Of a stretch of 64,000 nucleotides of DNA, positions 18,083 to 26,502 are shown piece after piece. The position numbers and the translations under genes were made by a program. The DNA is taken from NCBI GenBank assembly GCA_900542145.1, contig UQMF01000002.1, positions 156,212 to 220,211 on the forward strand, read 5' to 3'. The stretch is from an uncultured Oscillospiraceae bacterium. GTDB taxonomy: Bacteria > Bacillota > Clostridia > Oscillospirales > Ruminococcaceae. Within the stretch, counting starts at the first letter, position 1; each line of letters opens with the position of its first letter. The notes beneath the pieces were generated by a model. That model was not told the origin of the DNA, did not search any database, and saw only the letters and a list, made by a program, of their open reading frames with translations.

Positions 18083-18096
18083 TTAGTGGGAACTAA
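18083..18096 (+). promoter_or_regulatory. Putative DtxR/IdeR-type iron box 2
   Basis: TTAGTGGGAACTAA, a palindrome with the same TTAG-N6-CTAA core as box 1, 53 bp further downstream (about five helical turns). Confidence 0.45.
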
Positions 18097-18149
18097 TTCA
18101 AAGAATGCGGAATAGAGCAGTCCGTATTAGCAGAAGATAGGAGAGAGCA

Positions 18150-18728
18150 ATGTCAACGGAGGAATGCAGGCGCTTTGAAAAGAAGCTGGCGTTTCACACA
18201 GCGCCGTCGCTGCTTGGAATAAAGTGCGCAAGTCTGCTGACGCTTTCACGCAGCGAGTTTGATATCAGCGGAAATGCACGCAGATTCAACCGGCGTGCGT
18301 CGGCAAAGGGACTGAAGATCAAGGTGCTGCGCGAGGAATGCGCGTGCCGCGACCGGTCGCTGATACTCGTCTATAACGAGAATAAGCTCGCGGAAAGGCT
18401 CTCCGGCAGGGAGGCACGGCAGCTGCTGAGCGAATACGGCTACGGCGATGAAATGACTCCGGAGCAGTGCCTTGAGCGGCTTTCGCAGCGTACCGCGTGC
18501 GACGAATTTCCGCACGAGATCGGCGTATTCCTTGACTATCCCGTGGAGGACGTCCGCGGATTCGTGCAGAACAGCGGCTGCAACTATAAGCTGTGCGGCT
18601 GCTGGAAAGTATACGGGAGCGTTGAGAGCGCCCGGAAGAAATTCGCAGCGTATGACAAATGCCGTGAATATCTATGCAGAAAACTGGAGCAGGGCGAGGA
18701 TATCTACCGTGCCCTGAAGATATCGTAA
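18150..18728 (+). CDS. DUF3793 family protein
   Basis: A 192-residue soluble protein that looks like the DUF3793 family, common in Clostridia next to flavodoxin and iron genes. Visible features are an N-terminal HTAPSLLGIKCASL block, a central DEFPHEIGVFLDYPVEDVRGF motif and a C-terminal Cys-containing CGCWKVYGSVESARKKFAAY segment. No enzymatic role is established. It starts after an AGGAGAGAG site and lies 13 bp before the flavodoxin gene, so the two are co-transcribed. The TTAG/CTAA boxes at its promoter suggest induction under iron shortage. Confidence 0.8.
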   Translation: MSTEECRRFEKKLAFHTAPSLLGIKCASLLTLSRSEFDISGNARRFNRRASAKGLKIKVLREECACRDRSLILVYNENKLAERLSGREARQLLSEYGYGDEMTPEQCLERLSQRTACDEFPHEIGVFLDYPVEDVRGFVQNSGCNYKLCGCWKVYGSVESARKKFAAYDKCREYLCRKLEQGEDIYRALKIS

Positions 18729-18741
18729 GGAGGACTTCTAC

Positions 18742-19149
18742 ATGAAAACAGCAGTTATTTACTGGAGCGGAACAGGCAACACCGAGGCAATGGCTAAGGC
18801 AGTGGCTGATGGTGCAGGCGCTGAGCTTTTCAGCGTATCCGCTTTTTCCGGCGATGTGGCAGATTACGACGCAGTGGCGTTCGGCTGCCCCGCAATGGGC
18901 GCAGAGAACCTTGAGGAAGGCGAGTTCGAGCCGTTCTTTGAGGGAATCGAAAGCAAGCTTTCCGGCAAGAAGGTGGCACTGTTCGGTTCCTATGGCTGGG
19001 GCGACGGCGAATGGATGCGTGAGTGGGCTGAGCGCGTCAAGAAAGACGGCGCAGTTCTCGTTAATGACGAGGGTCTTATTGTGAACGAAGCCCCCGACGA
19101 CGCAGCCCTCGCAGACTGTAAGGCGCTCGGCGCAAAGCTTATCGGGTAA
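18742..19149 (+). CDS. fld: Short-chain flavodoxin
   Basis: A 135-residue FMN-binding electron carrier. The phosphate-binding loop is WSGTGNTEAMA (about 8-18), and the isoalloxazine-contacting loops are FGCPAMGAENLE and GSYGWGDGEWM. The length matches clostridial short-chain flavodoxins. These replace ferredoxin when iron is scarce, which fits the putative iron boxes upstream of the pair. Confidence 0.94.
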   Translation: MKTAVIYWSGTGNTEAMAKAVADGAGAELFSVSAFSGDVADYDAVAFGCPAMGAENLEEGEFEPFFEGIESKLSGKKVALFGSYGWGDGEWMREWAERVKKDGAVLVNDEGLIVNEAPDDAALADCKALGAKLIG

Positions 19150-19255
19150 TGTGACCCGGTGTTAAGGCGCAGCCCGGTTCACCTTTCCCCGGACTGCACC
19201 TGCGGCAAATGGCGCCGTTACCCGAAATTTGCAGATCTTTTCATATGATATGTCT

Positions 19256-19290
19256 GCCATGCGCGCTGATTGCCGCATGGCGCTTTTTTT
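19256..19290 (+). terminator. Rho-independent terminator of the flavodoxin operon
   Basis: Stem GCCATGCG/CGCATGGC followed by GCTTTTTTT. Confidence 0.85.
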
Positions 19291-19332
19291 ATGAAACTTG
19301 TGTGATAATTCCGGCGGCGGATTTCCAAAAGC

Positions 19333-19361
19333 TTGACAAAAATGCTCAGGGGGGATATACT
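19333..19361 (+). promoter_or_regulatory. Sigma-A promoter for the P-type ATPase
   Basis: TTGACA (19333-19338), a 17-bp spacer and TATACT (19356-19361), 30 bp upstream of the start codon. Confidence 0.8.
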
Positions 19362-19391
19362 ATATTATAAACAAACGACAGGGGTGATATC

Positions 19392-21938
19392 ATGACTGAT
19401 CCTATGACCGGACTGACCCGGGAGCAGGTCGCCGAAAAGACCGCCCGGGGCGAGAACGCCGGGGATTCCACCGTCAGATCAAAGAGCGTCGGCAGGATAT
19501 TTGCCGATAATATATTCACGCTGTTCAACCTGATAAATGTGATAATTGCCGTGCTCGTGTTCCTGGTGGGAGCCTACCGGAACATGCTTTTCATGGGAGT
19601 TATCCTGTGCAATATAGCTATAGGAATATTCCAGGAGATACGCTCCAAGCGCATAATTGACCGGCTGTCCCTTATATCCGCGCCTAAGGCGCACCTGCTG
19701 AGGGACGGCGAGGAGCAGGTGCTTCCGGTTGCGGACCTTGTCCCGGGGGATATCATGCTTCTTTCCACCGGCAGGCAGCTCTGTGCGGACGGGGTTCTCG
19801 TGTCCGGCGAGCTGGAGGCAGATGAGAGCCTGCTGACCGGCGAAAGCGACACGGTAGTGAAGCGCCCGGGGGACACGCTGTATTCCGGAAGCTTTGTGGT
19901 AGCCGGCAGCGGAAAGGCGGAAGCGACAGCGGTCGGAGCGGCGGCATACGCGAACAAGATCGCAGCAGGCGCCAAGAAATCCAGAAAGCGCCGTTCGGAC
20001 ATGATGGACGCCATCAACAAGATAATCTCTGCTATATCCGTGTGTATCCTGCCGTTTGCGCTGGTGCTGTTCACCAAGGCGCTGTTTGTTGCCGGGCAGG
20101 AGCTTCAGTACAGTGTGACGAGTACCGCTGCCGCAATAATCGGAATGATCCCCGAGGGGCTTGTTCTGCTGACGAGTATCGCGCTGGCGGTGAGCTCCAT
20201 AAGGCTTGCGCGCCGCCGTACTCTCTGCCAGGACCTGTACTGTGTGGAAAGCCTTGCCCGGGTGGACGTTCTCTGCCTTGACAAGACCGGAACGATAACC
20301 ACCGGAAACATGCAGCTTAGCGAGATAGTCCGCCTGGACGCGGATTTCACGCCGGAGCCGGCGCTGTCTGCACTTTCCGGGGCGCTGGGGGCGGAGAACC
20401 AGACCATGGCGGCAGTCGCCCGCAGATTCCCGGGAGGAAACGACGTGCACTGCGTAAAGACGGAGCCGTTTTCCTCCGCGCGGAAATGGAGCGCGGCGCA
20501 GTTCGAGGAATATGGCACGCTGATTCTGGGCGCGCCCAGCTTCGTCCTCGGCGCGGACGAGTATTCCGCCATCAGGGAGCAGTGCGAGAAGTACTCCTCC
20601 CGGGGAATGCGCGTGCTTCTCCTGGCGCAGAGCCGCGAGCCGCTGCCGGACAAGGCGCTTCCCGGCGGAGTAGTTCCGCGAGCGCTGGTGGTGCTTTCCG
20701 ATGAGATAAGGGAGAGCGCGCCCTCCACCCTGGAGTACTTTCGGTCGCAGGGCGTGGATATCCGCGTGATATCCGGCGACGACCCGGTGACGGTATCCAA
20801 CGTGGCGGCAAAGGCAGGGCTTCCCGGCGCGGAGAATTACGCCGACATATCGCTGCTGACCGATGAGGAGCTTCCGGAAGCTGCGGAAAAGTACACCGTC
20901 TTCGGCAGGGTAACTCCCTCCCGGAAGCTTGCGCTGGTGAAGGCGCTGAGGTCGGCAGGTCACAAGGTCGCGATGACCGGCGACGGAGTGAACGATGTGC
21001 TGGCGCTCCGGGAGGCGGATTGCTCCGTGGCGGTGCAGTCCGGCAGCGACGCGGCAAGGTGCGTGTCCCAGCTTGTGCTGCTCGACAGCGACTTTTCCGC
21101 AATGCCCCTCGCCGTGGAGGAGGGCAGGCGCTGTATCAACAATATCCAGCGTTCTGCGTCTCTGTTCCTTGTTAAGACGATATTCTCGTTCCTGCTTTCG
21201 GTGATGTTCCTGTTCTCATCGTCGGCGTATCCGTTCCAGCCGATACAGCTGACGCTGATAAGCGCGCTGTTTATCGGCGCTCCATCGTTCCTCCTGGCTC
21301 TGGAGCCTAACAAGGACCGGGTGCAGGGAAGATTCATAGCGAACGTCCTGAAAAAGGCGCTCCCGGGAGGGCTTACTGTCGTGTTGGGTATCGGCGCCCT
21401 GCTGGTGCTCCAGAATATATTCTCGATTCCGCAGGAGCGGCTTTCGGTCATGGCGGTATACGTCACTGCCGGAGTACTCTACGGGGTGCTTTTCCGGGTC
21501 TGCAAGCCGTTCCGGAAGTGGCACATCATCATGCTGGCAGTCGTCCCGGCGGTGTTCTGCGCCGCGTGCTGGCTCGTCAGCCCGCTGTTCTATATCGTTC
21601 CACTGAATTTCAGCGAGTGGCTGTGCGTTGCGTGTGTGATTCCCGGGGAACTGATGATTTTCTGGGGGCTGGTCAATCTCCTGGGCAGGATACTCGGGCG
21701 CTGGTCCGGCGGATTCCCACCAATGCCGCGCACCAAGAAGGCCTGCGCCGGGACTGTGCTCGTCCTGTCGGCGGCATATGCGGTGTGGCTTTTCCTGATA
21801 CTGGCGGATTACCTTGCCGTAAGGAACGGCGCGGTCCCGATATTTGCCATGAAACAGCCGGACGGCACGAATTCCGGGCTTCTCTACACGATAACCGACG
21901 GAGTGTTCCATGTATTCGGGCGTGATATAATTCCATAA
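19392..21938 (+). CDS. Cation-translocating P-type ATPase, CtpE-like
   Basis: An 848-residue membrane pump. The actuator motif DESLLTGESD lies near residue 150, the phosphorylated Asp is in CLDKTGTITTG near residue 300, and the hinge GDGVNDVLALREADC lies near residue 530. Membrane helices fall at about 40-80, 215-270 and six more after residue 590. Helix 4 contains GMIPEGLVLLTS; this PEGL motif and the short N-terminus without metal-binding domains match mycobacterial CtpE, a calcium transporter, rather than heavy-metal pumps. The substrate is inferred, likely Ca2+ or another divalent ion. Single-gene unit. Confidence 0.9.
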   Translation: MTDPMTGLTREQVAEKTARGENAGDSTVRSKSVGRIFADNIFTLFNLINVIIAVLVFLVGAYRNMLFMGVILCNIAIGIFQEIRSKRIIDRLSLISAPKAHLLRDGEEQVLPVADLVPGDIMLLSTGRQLCADGVLVSGELEADESLLTGESDTVVKRPGDTLYSGSFVVAGSGKAEATAVGAAAYANKIAAGAKKSRKRRSDMMDAINKIISAISVCILPFALVLFTKALFVAGQELQYSVTSTAAAIIGMIPEGLVLLTSIALAVSSIRLARRRTLCQDLYCVESLARVDVLCLDKTGTITTGNMQLSEIVRLDADFTPEPALSALSGALGAENQTMAAVARRFPGGNDVHCVKTEPFSSARKWSAAQFEEYGTLILGAPSFVLGADEYSAIREQCEKYSSRGMRVLLLAQSREPLPDKALPGGVVPRALVVLSDEIRESAPSTLEYFRSQGVDIRVISGDDPVTVSNVAAKAGLPGAENYADISLLTDEELPEAAEKYTVFGRVTPSRKLALVKALRSAGHKVAMTGDGVNDVLALREADCSVAVQSGSDAARCVSQLVLLDSDFSAMPLAVEEGRRCINNIQRSASLFLVKTIFSFLLSVMFLFSSSAYPFQPIQLTLISALFIGAPSFLLALEPNKDRVQGRFIANVLKKALPGGLTVVLGIGALLVLQNIFSIPQERLSVMAVYVTAGVLYGVLFRVCKPFRKWHIIMLAVVPAVFCAACWLVSPLFYIVPLNFSEWLCVACVIPGELMIFWGLVNLLGRILGRWSGGFPPMPRTKKACAGTVLVLSAAYAVWLFLILADYLAVRNGAVPIFAMKQPDGTNSGLLYTITDGVFHVFGRDIIP

Positions 21939-21987
21939 GATAAAAGCGAACAGGGAAGCCCGTACAGGACTTCCATAAATAAAGATT

Positions 21988-22020
21988 GGAGGGTGCACAG
22001 CGCCCTCCGTTTGTATTTTA
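21988..22020 (+). terminator. Terminator between P-type ATPase and VWA genes
   Basis: Stem GGAGGG/CCCTCC (21988-22008) followed by GTTTGTATTTT, placed between convergent genes. Confidence 0.65.
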
Positions 22021-23166
22021 TGCGAAACCGGCAAGCGAACGCCGCTTCAGCGCATTTTCCAGCACTTCCGGAAGCCGCTCCGGAGGGCACGCGAAGCATG
22101 GGATATCCAGTGCCGACACCCTTTTGGCGAGTTCCTCGTCAAATATAGGCTTTCCGCTGTCGGATACCGCGAGCAGCACCACGATGTTCACGCCGGAGCT
22201 GCGGAGTTCCTCCAGACGGCGGAGCAGTCTGCTGCGGTTTCCGCCCTCGTACAGGTCGGTGACAATGAACATTGTGGTTTTTTCCGGCTGAGTCACCAGC
22301 CCGGAGCAGTACGCCACGGATTTTTCTATGTCCGTGCCGCCGCCGAGCTGTATTCCATACAGCAGCTCCACCGGGTCGGAGCAGTGCTCCGTGAGGTCGG
22401 TGACGGCGGTGTCGAAGGCGATGACGTGAGTCCTGAGGGAGCTTATGCTGGCGAGGATACAGCCCATCACGGAGGAATATATCGCGGATTCCGCCATGGA
22501 GCCGCTCTGGTCGATATCCAGAATCACGGTGCGCGAGCCGGATTTCGCCGCGCGCTCATAGAACCAGAATTTTTCCGGCAGCAGCAGTTTCCGCTCCGGG
22601 TCGTAATTTCCGAGATTGCGGCGGATAGTCGTGCGAAAATCCAGCGCCGCCGCACTGGGTATGGGGGAGTGTTCCCGGCGGTTCAGCGCGGAGCTTACGG
22701 AGCGGCGCAGGTCGTCGGACAGGCGGCGGTTTATGTCCTCCACTATCTTCGCGATATAGCGGTGCGCGTTGTCCTTTGCCCGGGCAGGGATCTGGTCTTT
22801 CAGCGTGAGCAGCAGCGCCGCCGTGGAGATATCCGGTGCCAGTCCCTCCAGCATTTCCGGCTCAAAGAGAAGCTGCTTCAGTCCACAGCGTTCGATCGCG
22901 TCGTTCTGTATTATGCGAATCTCGGTCTGGCTGAAAAGCGAACGCAGGTCGCCGAGCCATTTCGTCAGCTTCGGCGAGGATTTGCCGCTGCCTGCCATTC
23001 CGGAGGAGCTACCGTCGGAGTTTCCGCCGTATATCTGCGACAGCGCGGAATCCATGAGCATATCCTCCTCGGACATCGCGCCGGCGCCGCCTAGGGAGTT
23101 CATCGTATCCTCGCAGCAGCTGCCGAGAATCAGCCGCCAGCGTTTCAGAATTTCCTTGTTTTCCAT
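22018..23166 (-). CDS. VWA-domain protein, fifth gene of the SWIM-MoxR module
   Basis: A 382-residue protein with a helical N-terminal half (about 1-190) and a C-terminal von Willebrand A domain. The metal-ion-dependent adhesion site is intact: DIDQSGSMAES, a Thr in QLGGGTDIEKS, and Asp in FIVTDLYEGG. VWA proteins of this type act as partners of MoxR AAA+ ATPases, as in RavA-ViaA. It starts right after the DUF5682 stop codon. It is expected to work with the MoxR protein encoded two genes upstream; the target is unknown. Confidence 0.9.
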   Translation of the reverse strand: MENKEILKRWRLILGSCCEDTMNSLGGAGAMSEEDMLMDSALSQIYGGNSDGSSSGMAGSGKSSPKLTKWLGDLRSLFSQTEIRIIQNDAIERCGLKQLLFEPEMLEGLAPDISTAALLLTLKDQIPARAKDNAHRYIAKIVEDINRRLSDDLRRSVSSALNRREHSPIPSAAALDFRTTIRRNLGNYDPERKLLLPEKFWFYERAAKSGSRTVILDIDQSGSMAESAIYSSVMGCILASISSLRTHVIAFDTAVTDLTEHCSDPVELLYGIQLGGGTDIEKSVAYCSGLVTQPEKTTMFIVTDLYEGGNRSRLLRRLEELRSSGVNIVVLLAVSDSGKPIFDEELAKRVSALDIPCFACPPERLPEVLENALKRRSLAGFA

Positions 23167-25407
23167 TCAAATATCTCCGAAGTCAAAATCGTCAAGACTG
23201 CCGATGTCCTGCTGTTCCTGCGCATTCAGCGCCCCGGTCGTGAATTCAGCCGCCGACTGCTTTGAGATCCCCAGCACTTCGCCGATGTTCTCGGCTATGT
23301 CGGATTTTTCAGCAGGGGTGTATTCCGCGAACGTGCGCCGCAGGCAGACAAGCACCGGCTTGAATTCCTCGGTGGAAAGCCCTGCCGTGAAATCGCACAG
23401 CTTCTCCCAGACGGAAAGGCGGCTTATCAGTGCGCGGCGGTTCTTCTTCGAGAATCCCTCGAACCACTGCGCGCCCTCTGCGGCGAATCCCGGGGACAGC
23501 CGCCTGCCGATAAGCTCCGAGAGCTTGCCGGGGGCTATCAGTCCGCGCTCCATCAGCACCGCGCAGCAGAATCCCGAGAGCAGCGGCGCGGCGAAGTTGC
23601 TGTCCGCGATATCCGATAGCAGGGCGGTGAATCGGTCGCCGTCCATAAAATCATGCGCAGTGCAGGCATCGTTCACGGCGGAAACCGCGGTTATCAGCTG
23701 CTCCGCCGCCGGGCGGTCGCATACTGCTCCCGACGGAAGGCACAGGCAGAATCTCAGGAACAGCTTCTCCATAAGTTCCGGCAGGCTGCTGGTATCCAGC
23801 CGGCGGATACTGCCGAAGCGCAGTATTCCCGACAGCGTGCCCAGCGCCCTGCCGACTTCCGCGGCGGAGGAGCACTCCGCGGTCTGCTTCTGCACGGAGG
23901 AAGCGGCGGTCCGCACGCAGTCCGGCAGTCCGCATTCAAACGCGGTGTCGAGCAGCGCGGCGGTCTGCGCCACGGATTCCGCCCCGGCAAGCTGCAGGGA
24001 GATATCGTTAGCCGCCGCCTGCTCCACCGTGTCGCCCTTCAGGGAGGCCTCCACTATTTCGATTTCCGCCTGGGGCGTCCAGCGGAGTTCCCACAGTTCC
24101 GCCCAGGTGGCGTTGTCCTGCGGCCGCGCCTTCTGTAGGCAGAAGCTGACGCCTAGCGCTTTCAGCCGGTGCAGGAAGAACGAGCGCTCAAGGTCGATGA
24201 ACGCCGCCTTTTCCGTCTTTACCCGGAGATTCTCGCGCAGGTCGAGGGGCAGTTCCTCTGCGGTCGCCTTGCGGTATTTTTGCAGCTTCAGCTCCTTCAG
24301 CTGCCGCATGAAATCCTCCTGGACGGAGGTGCAGACTGCGCCCTCCGGCATGGAGCCTATCCGCGTTCCGATCTCGACGTCTGCGCAGGCGAGGGATATT
24401 TCCGCGAAGCTGCCGTGACCCATGCAGGTGACTGCCGCGTCGCGCAGGTCGGCGAGGTTCGGAAGCTTGCCGCCGCGCATTTCGGCGAGAGTGTCCGCAA
24501 GGCGTTTGGCTTCGATCACTTCCGCCGTGGAGCAGGCGAAGCCGTGTTCGCGCTGATACTCCGCTATTTTAGCGAGGTACTGCGCGGCGCTGTTCCGGAT
24601 ATCCCCGGAGCGGCGGCAGTTCCACAGGAGTTCGCTGTATCCGGGAGCCCTGCACCCGGCGCCGTAGCCGGAGCGCTCCGACAGGCGGTAGTAGGAATAC
24701 GGCATGAGCGTCGCCTTTGAGGTCACGGTCGGTAGCTTACCGGTGAGTTTCGCGTCCTCCTGTGTGAACGGGACGTTTTTCAGTCCTGCGGTGTGGAAGG
24801 CTCCGGTCAGCACCGCGATATTACCGCCGGGGTGCGCGGATTCGCACTCGCTTATCACCCGGCGCATGAATGCTTCGCGCAGGGAGTTGTGCGCGTCGCT
24901 GCCGGAAAAACCGCGCAGCGACGCGCCGTAGTTCTCAGCGGCGGCGAGGAAGTCCTCATAGCTTTCGCACTGCTCAAAGCAGTATTCCCAGAAGGAGCCG
25001 TTGTCCATTCCGGAAACCGCCTCCATGCGCTCGTAAACGTTCGGCGAGCGGTCGTCAGTGGAGCCGTCCTCGTCGTCGGATTCCTGCTGTATCTGCGCCA
25101 GCACGCAGTCGGAGGGCAGGTCGCAGAAGCGCACCTCCACACCGTTTCGCACCGCCCACATCATCGCGGCGTATTCCGGGGAGAATTCCGCGAAGGGGTA
25201 GAGCACGGTGTGCACCGGGGCTTCCTCGGTGTAGGCGAGTATCGCGCCGGGCAGCTTCACCTCCGGGGCGCAAAGCTGCGGGATCAGTCCGCTGAGGTCG
25301 GAGGGACCCTCGATGAGCAGCACCTCCGGCTGTGTGCGCCGCAGGAATTCCTCAGCGTAATATGCGCAGGCAGGGGAGTGGTGTCTTACTCCGAAATAGT
25401 GCGTCAT
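23167..25407 (-). CDS. DUF5682-like protein with EreA/ChaN-type motifs
   Basis: A 746-residue protein. The first ~230 residues hold conserved-looking motifs: GVRHHSPACAYY (His 9-10), VLLIEGPSDL (Glu 33) and IAVLTGAFHTAGL near residue 210. The order His...Glu...GxxH recalls the EreA/ChaN/TIKI hydrolase-like fold; that link is my inference. The long C-terminal part is Ala/Glu-rich and helical with no motif I know. It starts at 25407, overlapping the MoxR stop codon (TAATG), so the two are translationally coupled. Function unknown. Confidence 0.8.
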   Translation of the reverse strand: MTHYFGVRHHSPACAYYAEEFLRRTQPEVLLIEGPSDLSGLIPQLCAPEVKLPGAILAYTEEAPVHTVLYPFAEFSPEYAAMMWAVRNGVEVRFCDLPSDCVLAQIQQESDDEDGSTDDRSPNVYERMEAVSGMDNGSFWEYCFEQCESYEDFLAAAENYGASLRGFSGSDAHNSLREAFMRRVISECESAHPGGNIAVLTGAFHTAGLKNVPFTQEDAKLTGKLPTVTSKATLMPYSYYRLSERSGYGAGCRAPGYSELLWNCRRSGDIRNSAAQYLAKIAEYQREHGFACSTAEVIEAKRLADTLAEMRGGKLPNLADLRDAAVTCMGHGSFAEISLACADVEIGTRIGSMPEGAVCTSVQEDFMRQLKELKLQKYRKATAEELPLDLRENLRVKTEKAAFIDLERSFFLHRLKALGVSFCLQKARPQDNATWAELWELRWTPQAEIEIVEASLKGDTVEQAAANDISLQLAGAESVAQTAALLDTAFECGLPDCVRTAASSVQKQTAECSSAAEVGRALGTLSGILRFGSIRRLDTSSLPELMEKLFLRFCLCLPSGAVCDRPAAEQLITAVSAVNDACTAHDFMDGDRFTALLSDIADSNFAAPLLSGFCCAVLMERGLIAPGKLSELIGRRLSPGFAAEGAQWFEGFSKKNRRALISRLSVWEKLCDFTAGLSTEEFKPVLVCLRRTFAEYTPAEKSDIAENIGEVLGISKQSAAEFTTGALNAQEQQDIGSLDDFDFGDI

Positions 25408-26486
25408 TATGCGTTTCTCTCCCTGCATTCAGCGTACAGTCCTGCGCATTCACGGCGCTTTTTCATCACGTTTTCGAGGTATTCCGCCCAGACAGCCTTG
25501 TCCTTGGTGTCGTCCTTGACGACTGCGCCCTGGAGCGCGGAGGCAAGGTCGGAGTCGGAAATCACGCCGTTACCGAAGCTTCCGGCGAGCGCCATGCTGT
25601 TTATCAGCAGGGAGATAGCCTCCGCGGAGGACAGCACTCCGGAGGTCTGCTTCAGCTTGACCTGCCCGTCGAGGGTCTGCCCGTTCCGGAGTTCCCGGAA
25701 AATAGTCACAACGCGTTCCACGGAGGTGCGGTCGGGGAGTTTCGCGGTCAGCCCGAAGCTGTCGGAAAGCTGCGCGACCCTGGTATTTACAATGTTGATT
25801 TCGGTTTCCATATCCGCCGGGGCAGGAAGCACCACGATATTGAAGCGGCGCTTCAGCGCGGAGGACATCTCGTTGACGCCCTTGTCGCGCGTGTTGGCGG
25901 TGGCGATAACGGAGAATCCCTTTTTCGCAGGGACTTCCTCGGAAAGCTCCGGCACGGAAATGCGCTTTTCTGAAAGAATGGAGATGAGCGCGTCTTGCAC
26001 CTCGCTGGCGCAGCGCGAAATCTCTTCAATGCGCGCAATAGCGCCGGCTTCCATCGCAGAGTACACCGGGCTTTTCACGAGCGCTTCGTGGGAGGGACCC
26101 TTCGCAAGCAGCAGCGCGTAGTTCCAGGAGTAGCGTATCTGCTCCTCAGTGGTGCCGGCGGTACCCTGGATAACCAGGGAGGAATCGCCGTTTATTGCTG
26201 CGGTGAGGTGCTCCGACAGCCAGGATTTCGCAGTGCCCGGCTCGCCTATCAGCAGGAGGGCGCGGTCGGTGACGAGGGTCGCAATGCATATCTCAACGAT
26301 ACGGCGGTCGCCCATGTATTTCGGCGTGATGACGGTATTACCGGACTTGCCGCCCATTATGTAGGTCAGCACGGAGCGCGGTGACATCTTCCAGCCGGTG
26401 GGCACGGGGTCTTTTTCGTTTTTGATGAGGGCTTCAAGCTCCGCCTTGTACAGTTCCTCGGCAGGCAGGCGCAGTATATCGGACAT
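25407..26486 (-). CDS. MoxR-type AAA+ ATPase
   Basis: A 359-residue AAA+ ATPase. Walker A is LIGEPGTAKSWLSEHL near residue 85. The Walker B/loop region is ARIEEISRCASEVQDALISI, and sensor 1 is VIATANTRDKGVNEM followed by the arginine-finger area SALKRRFN. MoxR proteins remodel partner proteins or insert cofactors with VWA-domain partners. It is the middle gene of the module and couples to the DUF5682-like gene. Confidence 0.93.
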   Translation of the reverse strand: MSDILRLPAEELYKAELEALIKNEKDPVPTGWKMSPRSVLTYIMGGKSGNTVITPKYMGDRRIVEICIATLVTDRALLLIGEPGTAKSWLSEHLTAAINGDSSLVIQGTAGTTEEQIRYSWNYALLLAKGPSHEALVKSPVYSAMEAGAIARIEEISRCASEVQDALISILSEKRISVPELSEEVPAKKGFSVIATANTRDKGVNEMSSALKRRFNIVVLPAPADMETEINIVNTRVAQLSDSFGLTAKLPDRTSVERVVTIFRELRNGQTLDGQVKLKQTSGVLSSAEAISLLINSMALAGSFGNGVISDSDLASALQGAVVKDDTKDKAVWAEYLENVMKKRRECAGLYAECRERNA

Positions 26487-26502
26487 GGTATGGTTCCTTT
26501 CT

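Noticed and set aside
22769..24418. 549-codon plus-strand frame opposite the VWA/DUF5682 genes, Ser/Arg-rich
   Set aside because: Composition is typical of an antisense frame (Ser, Arg, Cys rich) and it spans two real genes.
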